The notes under the pieces were generated by a model, which searched no databases, was not told where the DNA came from, and was given only the letters and a program-made list of their open reading frames with translations. A stretch of 64,000 nt of DNA, taken from the NCBI GenBank assembly GCA_964602995.1, contig CAZRTM010000001.1, positions 92,353 to 156,352 of the forward strand, read 5' to 3'. Source of the DNA: JAAYYY01 sp964602995. GTDB lineage: Bacteria > Chloroflexota > Anaerolineae > Promineifilales > Promineifilaceae. This document shows, piece after piece, positions 57,833 to 64,000 of the stretch (positions within the stretch are counted from its first letter, which is position 1; the number at the start of each line of letters is the position of its first letter). Made by a program: the position numbers and the translations under genes.

Positions 57833-60800
57833 ATGCAACTTCGGCAGACCGCAGCTTCGCAGCAAACAGAGCGGGACGTTCGGTGGAAACGGTTGATCAG
57901 CGCTGGCACAGCCGTTATGGCTGGCGCCACCACCTTTCTCGCCCTGTCACGCCTCATATTCCAATGGCAATTTCCAGAGTGGCTCTGGTTGGGCGACCTG
58001 ACAACAGCGCCGCTGCTCATTCTGCTTGGTGGCGCCACAGGCTGGTTGCTATGGCGCACGCTGGCCCAGGAAAGGCCTGCCTTACAGGCCCTACTCCCTT
58101 TCCTGCCGCTCCTCCTGCTCAACGGGGTCAGCATCCTGAATCCACAATCCGGCCTGCTCCAAAGCGCCCTCCTTTTTGGCGCAGCGCTGTGGTTGGCGCT
58201 GATATTCGCCTGGTACTCGCTCTCAACCCGTCGTCCGCTCTGGCACAGCGCGTTCCTTCTGGCCGCCGCCATCTTACCGGTCTATCTTCTGACGATGGGG
58301 CGCACCGTAGGGCGCGCGGATACCTTTGAGTTCCAGGTCGTCATTCCTAAACTGGGCATCGTCCACCCCACCGGCTACCCGCTCTACCTCTTGCTGGGCA
58401 AGTTATTTACCTTCATCCCCCTGGGCAGCGTCGCCTGGCGCATCAACCTGGCCTCAGTCGTCTATGCCCTGGGAGCTGCTATTTTGCTCTTCTTGCTGGT
58501 GCGTCACCTGACAGACAACACTCCCGTTGCGCTCCTTGCTGCCCTGCTGATGGCGCTGCGCCCCACCTTCTGGAGCCAGGCCATCGAAGCCGAAGTATAC
58601 ACACTGCACGCCCTCATCGTCCTCGCCGCCCTCTACCTGATGACGCGCCTGCTCACAACACAGGCAAAAAGCAATCACCTCATTCTGCTCGCCGCCCTGC
58701 TCGGCCTGGGCCTCACCAACCACCTGACCACCACCATCCTCCTCCCCGCCGCCCTGCTAACCATCCTCTTCTTCCTCTACGACCACTACCAACAACCACC
58801 ACCCAATCCCCAATCTCCAATCCCCAATCTCCAATCTCTACTCCCCAAACTCCTCCCCGCCTTCCTCCTCCCCCTCCTCCTCTACGCCTACCTGCCCCTG
58901 CGCTGGGCCGCCGTGAACAACGAACCGATGGGGATGGCCCGTTTCCTGGACTGGGTGATTGGCGGCCGCTTCAAAGGCGCTCTACAGTTGTGGGCCTGGC
59001 TGGAAGATCCTTCACGCTACGGCATTGTAGGCCGTCTGCTGCTGGCAGAGTGGCAGCCGGCACTGCTCCTGCTCATCGCGCTGCCCGGCTTGCTCTACCT
59101 GCTGCTGAAGCAGAGCCGTGTGGGGCTGATCCTGCTCCTGTCACTGCTTGGCTTTCTCTACTACGGCCTCAGCTACTACGTCCCTGACCTTTCCGTCTTT
59201 CTGCTACCAGCGCACCTCATTCTGGCCATTTTCTGGGGTGTGGGGCTGGCCTGGCTATTGCGCCTTGGGGAACGGCTCATTCCAGCGCTTCCGCCGCCTT
59301 TGCTACAGGCTGCCGCCATCACCCTGCTCGTCTGGCCACTGGCCACCAGGGCCGCCGCTGACTGGCCGGCGCTGGACCGTTCGCAAAGCGATGGCGGCAC
59401 AGAATGGGCCGCAGGCGTGCTACAGATGCCGCTCGAAGAGGAGGCGGCGATTCTGGCCGACAGCGAGCGCTTCCCACCACTCTACTATTTGCAACAGGCA
59501 GAAGGGGTGCGCCCCGACCTGGACATCATTGTAGCCCCCGACGAAGCTGCGTATCGCCAGGAGCTAGGCGGCCGCCTCGCCGCGGGGCAGACCGTCTATC
59601 TGGCGCGCTTTATTCCCGGCCTGGAAGGAACCTACCACCTCCGCTCGCATGGTCCCCTGGTGGAGGTTGCGCAGGCGCCGCTGCAGGAAATTCCCGATGA
59701 GAGCCAGGACAGCGCACTCACCTTTGGCTCCATCCAACTGGTCGGCCACCACCTGCAGCCGGTAGCCAGCGTTGACAACGACACCGCAGCCCTCACGCTC
59801 TACTGGCAGGCGCAAAACAAGGTAGAGGAACCGCTCTTTGTCTATGTGCGCTGGCAAAGTGAGGCCTACACCAGCGCGCCAATTCCGGCCGGTGGGCAAC
59901 ACCCGGCGGGCAATTACTACCCCACCGTCGCCTGGGAGCCAGGTGAGGTCGTACCCGACTACCACCTGTTGCCCCTGCCCATTCTGAACGAGGCGGGAAC
60001 AGTGACCATCGAAGTGGCGCTGGCCCCACCTTTTACAGCGCCGCAGATGTTGGAGTGGCAGGCAGTGACAAGCATGGTGGTGGAACCGGTGGCAGAACCG
60101 CGGCTGCCGCGCTCCCTGGCCATGCAAATCGGCCCGCTGGCCCTGGACGGAGCACAATTTGCGGGCCAGGCGCGGCCCGGCTCGCAACTGGAAATTCTGC
60201 TCTCTGGCTGTGGCAGCTCTTTCCCCCAACTGGCGCTTGAGCTGTGGCCGGCGGTCGCAGCAGACGAGGTAGCTGCGCTGACATCTGCTGCAACCAACCA
60301 GGAAGCCCTATCCTGCGCCGAAACAACGCTCCACCGCCGCGAACTTGCCATCGACGCCGAAATTTCTCCGGGCGCTTATGTTTTGTGGGCCAGCTATCCC
60401 GAGCAGCCGGCGCGCTGCTACTGGTTGGCCCGCCCAACCTACGGCTGCCGGCTGGGCACCGTGCAAATTAGCGGCGCGCCCCTTCCAGAAGGGGCCACCA
60501 ATTACGATGACAAAATCGCTTTGCTCAACGTAGACGTTCCCGACGTCGTGCTGCAAGCGGGCGGCCAGTTGCAGTTGACGCTGACCTGGCAGGCGCTGGC
60601 GCCCATCAATGAGGACTACACCGTCTTCGTGCAGGTGGTAGACGAGCAAGATCGCATCGTGGGCCAGGTCGATTCCTGGCCGCGGCAAGGCACCTATCCC
60701 ACCAGCCAGTGGAATCCCGGCGAGGTCATCGTTGACGGCTACCGCGTCCAGCTCGATTCCGACCTGCCACCCGGTTCTTATCGCCTGCTCGTCGGCTGGT

Positions 60801-60895
60801 ACCTGCTGGCCACACAGCAGCGGCTGCCGGTGCTGGACGAAAGCGGTGCGATCATCGACGACCGGCTGGTGATTCCGGGCCTGACGGCTCAGTAG
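57833..60895 (+). CDS. DUF2723 membrane protein (putative O-glycosyltransferase)
   Basis: A 1020-residue protein with about 13 membrane segments in the first 530 residues and a large extracytoplasmic beta-rich C-terminal part (residues 530-1020). The DUF2723 signature is seen at about residues 163-190: GRADTFEFQVVIPKLGIVHP then TGYPLYLLLGK, the acidic residue being the likely catalytic base of a GT-C-type transferase; the human homologue TMEM260 is a protein O-mannosyltransferase. A loop at residues 322-342 (PPPNPQSPIPNLQSLLPKL) is encoded by the GGAGATT-type repeat, apparently inserted in frame. The N-terminus is uncertain, as ATG 57833 has no obvious ribosome site. Confidence 0.85.
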   Translation: MQLRQTAASQQTERDVRWKRLISAGTAVMAGATTFLALSRLIFQWQFPEWLWLGDLTTAPLLILLGGATGWLLWRTLAQERPALQALLPFLPLLLLNGVSILNPQSGLLQSALLFGAALWLALIFAWYSLSTRRPLWHSAFLLAAAILPVYLLTMGRTVGRADTFEFQVVIPKLGIVHPTGYPLYLLLGKLFTFIPLGSVAWRINLASVVYALGAAILLFLLVRHLTDNTPVALLAALLMALRPTFWSQAIEAEVYTLHALIVLAALYLMTRLLTTQAKSNHLILLAALLGLGLTNHLTTTILLPAALLTILFFLYDHYQQPPPNPQSPIPNLQSLLPKLLPAFLLPLLLYAYLPLRWAAVNNEPMGMARFLDWVIGGRFKGALQLWAWLEDPSRYGIVGRLLLAEWQPALLLLIALPGLLYLLLKQSRVGLILLLSLLGFLYYGLSYYVPDLSVFLLPAHLILAIFWGVGLAWLLRLGERLIPALPPPLLQAAAITLLVWPLATRAAADWPALDRSQSDGGTEWAAGVLQMPLEEEAAILADSERFPPLYYLQQAEGVRPDLDIIVAPDEAAYRQELGGRLAAGQTVYLARFIPGLEGTYHLRSHGPLVEVAQAPLQEIPDESQDSALTFGSIQLVGHHLQPVASVDNDTAALTLYWQAQNKVEEPLFVYVRWQSEAYTSAPIPAGGQHPAGNYYPTVAWEPGEVVPDYHLLPLPILNEAGTVTIEVALAPPFTAPQMLEWQAVTSMVVEPVAEPRLPRSLAMQIGPLALDGAQFAGQARPGSQLEILLSGCGSSFPQLALELWPAVAADEVAALTSAATNQEALSCAETTLHRRELAIDAEISPGAYVLWASYPEQPARCYWLARPTYGCRLGTVQISGAPLPEGATNYDDKIALLNVDVPDVVLQAGGQLQLTLTWQALAPINEDYTVFVQVVDEQDRIVGQVDSWPRQGTYPTSQWNPGEVIVDGYRVQLDSDLPPGSYRLLVGWYLLATQQRLPVLDESGAIIDDRLVIPGLTAQ
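58803..58841. repeat. GGAGATT-type repeat within a coding region
   Basis: Copies of CCAATCTC/CCAATCCC (the same family as at 1455, 32694 and 63764) lie inside the DUF2723 gene, in frame, and encode NPQSPIPNLQSLL between membrane segments. Confidence 0.8.
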
Positions 60896-60985
60896 ACTTC
60901 CCATTCGTGTGCTGACAGACACTACTTGCAGGGGTACGTCGCGGGGTACGTGCTCGAGATTCGGGGAACTGTCTGAGGAAGACAA

Positions 60986-61015
60986 AACCCCAGGTGGTTC
61001 CCGGCACCTGGGGTT
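60986..61015. terminator. bidirectional terminator
   Basis: A perfect 11-bp stem (AACCCCAGGTG/CACCTGGGGTT) with an 8-base loop between the convergent DUF2723 gene (ends 60895) and the gene ending at 61117 on the minus strand. TTCTG follows on the plus strand, and TTTTG on the minus strand. Confidence 0.75.
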
Positions 61016-61116
61016 CTGCGGCCTGTTTTCGCTAGGATATGTTCACGTAGCAGGCACTGAAACGGAGGAGGAATGTATCGGCCAGGTCGAGGACTGGCCG
61101 TGCACCCACAATGTAA

Positions 61117-61395
61117 TTAGCAGCCGTCAAAGGAGGAGCTTGCGCCACGAGACGCCGGCTCCGCCACAAGCGAACTTGTACAAGCGCTGGCAACCTCATA
61201 ATGACTTTGTAGGCGGTTACCCACAATGATGAGCTGTTCGCCCACGAAGGCCATGAAACGCCGGTAGCGCTGCTGCCTCGCACGAGGCCTGGCTGTACCG
61301 TTCAGATACTCAGCCTGTTGTCGCCGCGCTGCTGCCGCCGCCATCTCCTGATGACGGCGCTCTTTTTCCACAAGATAGTCGAACCAGTAAGACAT
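61117..61395 (-). CDS. small basic protein of unknown function
   Basis: A 92-residue frame opening MSYWFDYLVEKERRHQEMAA with AAGGAG 7 bases upstream of ATG 61395. It has an Ala/Arg/Gln-rich helix (EMAAAAARRQQAEYLNG) and then RYRRFMAFVGEQLIIVGNRL. I recognise no domain. It is the third gene of the ArsR-led group, 105 bp downstream of the tandem winged-helix gene. The final 25 residues, Ser- and Ala-rich, are less convincing. No signal peptide or membrane segment is apparent. Confidence 0.6.
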   Translation of the reverse strand: MSYWFDYLVEKERRHQEMAAAAARRQQAEYLNGTARPRARQQRYRRFMAFVGEQLIIVGNRLQSHYEVASACTSSLVAEPASRGASSSFDGC

Positions 61396-61500
61396 CGCCT
61401 GCTCCTTTACTATCGACCATTACGTCTCTTCGCCCTTCCCATCTTTCTAGAGTAGCGACGAATGAGCGAGGCTCGATTCGACAGTTGCACACTACTCTCA

Positions 61501-62517
61501 TCATACGACAAGCGGTGGTTCAGGTACATGGGACCTCTGGAGGGATTCTTGTTGCTGGATAAGCAACGTGGCCAAATTGTCCCGCGCCTGTTCCATGTAT
61601 GACAGAAGCCGCTCGAGTTCCTCACTATCTAATCCTGCGAAGGCAGCATAGTACAGTTCGTCGGTCAGTGCTTCTGCATCTTCGCGCATCTTGCGGCCTT
61701 CGCTCGTCAGCTGGTAGCCACCATCCATTGCTTCAATCAGGTTGCGCCCGGCTAAGCCTTCCAGAACAACGGCCCAATCTGCCTCAGAGAGCGTGCGGTA
61801 CTGCAACTGCTCCGCCAGCTCCTGCGCCGTATGCGCCTGATCACGCCAGATGAAGGTCAGCGCTTCCCAGGCCGGCCCACTCAGGCCAGTACGCTCCCAG
61901 GCAGCAACGTGCGCATCATCGCGGAAGAAATAGAGGTCAGTCACATACTGGTCGATCTGCGGCGCCAGCGGCCCATCTTCCTGCGGCGCAGACCACCGGC
62001 TGCCTACCAGCCCAATCTTATTTTGCGGTTCGGGTAACGTCGCAGCCGCTTCGACCAACTGCCGCAGCGTATCGCGCAGCCACACCAATTGTTCCTCTGG
62101 CAACGGCGCTACGTCTGCCAGCGCTCTCTGCGCCGTTTCGTAAAAGCTGCGCACACAGGCGGCGCCGTCCTCTGTGAGATAGTAATGGCCTCCCTCAGTC
62201 TGCGGCAGTACGGCAGTCTGCGGCAGTACGGCAGTCTGCGGCAGTACGGCAGTCTGCGGCATGGCATCCGTCTGCAGCATGCCGTTGCTTTGCAGAGCCT
62301 CCAACGCGATGGCAACCGCCGCCTGGGGCAAATAGGGCGCAAACTGCTGCGCCTGCTGCAATGTGAGAGGCTGCGGTTCCAGCCCGGCGGCTGCTCGCAG
62401 TAAGTTCCAGTGGCGGGGAAACTCACTCATCACCGGAGCCACCGCCTCTTGATAAAACGGACCAAAACCCTGCATCAGTTCCTGAATTGCTGTCCAAAGC
62501 TGTAACCGTTTTTCCAT
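61501..62517 (-). CDS. Tandem winged-helix protein, unknown function
   Basis: A 338-residue protein with two helix-turn-helix-like halves. The first (residues about 30-140) has LTLQQAQQFAPYLPQAAVAI and a wing ending GGHYYLTEDGAACVRSFYET. The second (about residues 205-310) has WRDQAHTAQELAEQLQYRTL, NLIEAMDGGYQLTSEGRKMR and a C-terminal helix. The pattern resembles MarR-like regulators, one after the other. Between the strands of the first wing is a hexapeptide run, LPQTAV repeated, from an 18-base tandem repeat. ATG 62517 has AGGAGG spaced 6 bases. It lies 31 bp downstream of the ArsR gene. Confidence 0.75.
   Translation of the reverse strand: MEKRLQLWTAIQELMQGFGPFYQEAVAPVMSEFPRHWNLLRAAAGLEPQPLTLQQAQQFAPYLPQAAVAIALEALQSNGMLQTDAMPQTAVLPQTAVLPQTAVLPQTEGGHYYLTEDGAACVRSFYETAQRALADVAPLPEEQLVWLRDTLRQLVEAAATLPEPQNKIGLVGSRWSAPQEDGPLAPQIDQYVTDLYFFRDDAHVAAWERTGLSGPAWEALTFIWRDQAHTAQELAEQLQYRTLSEADWAVVLEGLAGRNLIEAMDGGYQLTSEGRKMREDAEALTDELYYAAFAGLDSEELERLLSYMEQARDNLATLLIQQQESLQRSHVPEPPLVV
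62196..62261. repeat. 18-base tandem repeat in coding region
   Basis: 3.7 copies of CAGTCTGCGGCAGTACGG, identical to one another, giving in-frame LPQTAV units in the minus-strand protein. Perfect identity indicates recent expansion. Confidence 0.95.
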
Positions 62518-62548
62518 CTCACGCCTCCTGCTCCCCTCTAGAGTTCTA

Positions 62549-63664
62549 TTAACCGATAAGGAAGGACGCAACGGCGTCCAACGTGTCCTCAATCCGCTCG
62601 GGATTGAGCCTGTAACATTTAGCGCCTGCGCAGCGGCGCTCTGATAAATAGCCGGTGGCGCTGAGCTGTTTGAGATGGCGTGAGGCAGCAGATTGGCTTA
62701 GCTCCAGCCGGTCTATTATCGCCTGCGAACGTTGCTCCCCTTCTTCGGCAATCAGCTTCAAAATGCGTAATCTGGTGTCGTCGGCCAGGGCGCTCAGGCG
62801 CACGACGATTTCTGTGCGGCTCAGGTCTGGCGCCTGTATATCAGTGCCCGGCGGAAGGCGCGCGCCGAAAATGATGCCCATGACGTCGCTGCCACACCAG
62901 AAGCGACCCAGGTAGGGGCCGCTCTGCGCTGAGGGCACAAATATCACTTCTTGCGCTTCCTCGAGCATGCTTTCCCAACGCTCTTCCTCCAGAGCCTGTC
63001 CTGTGATAAAGCGCGCCGCCTCCAGCCGAGTCATGCTCTCGAAATCGACCCGCGAGAACGCTTCCACGGCGTCACGCAACATCGGTTCGTTGCGCCGCCA
63101 CTCCGGCTCCAGATAACGCTCCCACATATGGCGCAGGTGAGAAATGATGCTCTCTTTCATCCTGTCCGGGTTGGATACCAGCTCATAAGCGCGGTATTCA
63201 ACATCTTCGTCCAGATGATCCGGTGGAAAACGCTCGCGCAGGAAGTCGAGATACGCTTCTGCGCTGGAGAGCGCCTGCTGGCGGTCGATGGGCAGAGGGT
63301 CCTCGCCCATCTCCTGATATTCGCCGCCAACCCGCGGCGGAATGCGCGAATAGGCATGAAACAGCCGGTCCTGGAATTCCATAGCTGGAAGCGATTCCAG
63401 GTGTTCAAGGTATTCCGGGAATGATGCAAAACGCTCTGAACTCTGTAAAGCAAAGTAGCAACCGATCACAATGGTCCAGTGCCGCTCCAACTCTTCGGGC
63501 GTCATCTGCTCCAGCGTCTGCAGCACCCACTCCCCCAAACCCGATAAATTCTCAGCTTTGAGCAGCAACATCATGTTGTGCAGCGCATTATGCACGGGTT
63601 CCAGGGTTACGGTGATAGCTGTTGTTCTGGGGGCTACAATGAGGTTTTCTTCAGGGGCAGGCAT
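62549..63664 (-). CDS. ArsR-family regulator with long N-terminal domain
   Basis: A 371-residue protein. About 285 residues at the N-terminus are of unknown function (helical, acidic; YFALQSSERFASFPEYLEHL, later EAQEVIFVPSAQSGPYLGRF with FWCGSDVMGIIFGARLPPG). An ArsR winged helix ends it: VRLSALADDTRLRILKLIAE, then ELSQSAASRHLKQLSATGYL, then SERRCAGAKCYRLNPER. The architecture (sensor-like domain before a C-terminal ArsR helix) is like the DUF5937-type regulators. The two cysteines in RCAGAKC may bind metal or sense redox. It has its own promoter and a repeat operator. Confidence 0.85.
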   Translation of the reverse strand: MPAPEENLIVAPRTTAITVTLEPVHNALHNMMLLLKAENLSGLGEWVLQTLEQMTPEELERHWTIVIGCYFALQSSERFASFPEYLEHLESLPAMEFQDRLFHAYSRIPPRVGGEYQEMGEDPLPIDRQQALSSAEAYLDFLRERFPPDHLDEDVEYRAYELVSNPDRMKESIISHLRHMWERYLEPEWRRNEPMLRDAVEAFSRVDFESMTRLEAARFITGQALEEERWESMLEEAQEVIFVPSAQSGPYLGRFWCGSDVMGIIFGARLPPGTDIQAPDLSRTEIVVRLSALADDTRLRILKLIAEEGEQRSQAIIDRLELSQSAASRHLKQLSATGYLSERRCAGAKCYRLNPERIEDTLDAVASFLIG

Positions 63665-63685
63665 TCTCGTTCTCCATTATGAAGG

Positions 63686-63722
63686 TTACCCACTTTACCG
63701 GATTACCCGCTTAACCGGGTAA
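63686..63722. promoter_or_regulatory. ArsR operator candidate
   Basis: Two 16-base direct repeats, TTACCCACTTTACCGG (63686-63701) and TTACCCGCTTAACCGG (63703-63718), followed by GTAA, so that TTACCC and GGGTAA also form an inverted repeat. They lie between the -10 box and the start codon of the ArsR gene, a position suited to autorepression. Confidence 0.7.
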
Positions 63723-63732
63723 TATGAATAAC

Positions 63733-63761
63733 AGCATAAACGATTTGGAAGGGGATGTCAA
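63733..63761 (-). promoter_or_regulatory. promoter of the ArsR operon
   Basis: On the minus strand, a perfect TTGACA (63761-63756), a 17-base spacer, and TATGCT (63738-63733). The operator repeats begin 11 bases downstream of the -10 box. Confidence 0.7.
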
Positions 63762-63763
63762 GA

Positions 63764-63960
63764 GGGAGATTGGAGATTAGAGATTGGAGACTGGAGATTT
63801 CGCCGCAGATGAACGCAGATGAACGCGGATTTTTTCTTTTTACAATCTGCGTCTATCTTCGTCCCCCGCGCCGGGACACCCCGCGTCGGGGCACCCCGCG
63901 ACGGGGCATCTGCGGCAAAAGCCCAATCTCTAATTCTCCAATCTCTAATCTCCAATCTCC
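63764..63960. repeat. large palindromic repeat element
   Basis: A 197-base structure. GGAGATT-type repeats (63764-63800) are mirrored by their reverse complement (63923-63960). Inside, GCCGCAGATG (63802-63811) faces CATCTGCGGC (63907-63916), and the centre holds two CGCAGATGAA copies and about three CACCCCGCG units at a period of 15-16. No open frame of note is present. It follows the ArsR promoter on the outer side and fills most of the last 230 bases; the final 40 bases hold nothing I can identify. Confidence 0.8.
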
Positions 63961-64000
63961 ATCACTGCAGTGGGAGCGGTGGTTGCCAGAGAGCGTTGGC

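Noticed and set aside
60909..61229. 106-codon plus-strand frame after the DUF2723 gene
   Set aside because: It runs through the terminator hairpin and has no ribosome site; the minus-strand frame at 61117-61395 has AAGGAG before its ATG.
62196..62261. CRISPR-like array
   Set aside because: The 18-base units are contiguous, without spacers, and are in frame in a protein gene.
1..64000. tRNA or rRNA genes
   Set aside because: I found no cloverleaf-like sequence in the intergenic gaps; a tRNAscan-SE run would be needed to exclude one fully.

Overview
The window reads as a metagenome-derived scaffold from a Chloroflexota bacterium, probably a filamentous Anaerolineae-like lineage. The basis is a GC-rich genome, the mevalonate-pathway kinase, the Yip1/ABC/CARDB/FtsX gene group, DUF2723 and GT39-type membrane glycosyltransferases, class A PBPs with a shared extra C-terminal domain, and dispersed GGAGATT repeats. 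This placement is an inference from gene content; no 16S gene is present. Two runs of exactly 100 N (305-404 and 46648-46747) are scaffold gaps. They break the ribosomal protein S1 gene and hide the 5' end of an ABC transporter ATPase gene. I see no tRNA, rRNA, transposase, integrase, phage gene or CRISPR array.

Layout. 1-4.7 kb: rpsA (minus, partial), birA, a crotonase-family gene, a UbiA-type prenyltransferase, mevalonate kinase and rpmB (minus; 59 codons). 4.8-16 kb: a long plus-strand housekeeping block of asp23/yloU, fakA, degV (fakB), recG, coaD, a coiled-coil gene, rpmF, fabD, fabG, a second asp23, nusB, tatA, tatC and a degenerate Nudix-fold gene. This order, including divergent rpmB, resembles the rpmB-yloU-yloV-recG-fabD-fabG neighbourhood of Firmicutes. 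16.6-24.8 kb: pheS, a GT39-like gene, pheT, kynB and kynU. 25-30 kb: Yip1, MacB-like ABC ATPase, IPT/CARDB exported protein and FtsX-like permease. 30-36.4 kb: GNAT, Rid-family, metallo-beta-lactamase-fold and Uma2 genes, then metH under a SAM-I riboswitch. 36.9-49.6 kb: two paralogous class A PBPs flank a minus-strand group containing an ABC-2 exporter, a DHH phosphodiesterase, a diadenylate cyclase fused to YbbR repeats, and an MscS channel. 49.6-57.7 kb: a response regulator/histidine kinase, then a maltodextrin operon (MarR, malE, malF, malG, cytoplasmic GH13 amylase). 57.8-64 kb: a DUF2723 membrane protein, then a self-regulated ArsR operon with a tandem winged-helix gene and a small gene, ending in a large palindromic repeat.

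Regulation is unusually legible. The pheS leader has a near-consensus promoter, a 27-residue peptide with three consecutive Phe codons, a sequence copy able to act as an antiterminator, and a strong terminator. This is the arrangement of ribosome-mediated attenuation as in enterobacterial pheST, and it is the most interesting element here. The metH leader is a textbook SAM-I riboswitch with a terminator whose 5' arm repeats the P1 sequence. rpmB and rpmF have good promoters followed by structured leaders. A 12-bp hairpin sits between malE and malF, and MarR and ArsR each have candidate operators at their own promoters.

Functionally the window combines translation and cofactor genes (S1, L28, L32, PheRS, BirA, CoaD, MetH), fatty-acid uptake and synthesis (FakA/FakB, FabD/FabG), Tat export, cell-wall synthesis, c-di-AMP turnover linked to a mechanosensitive channel, maltodextrin import and breakdown, and late kynurenine catabolism.
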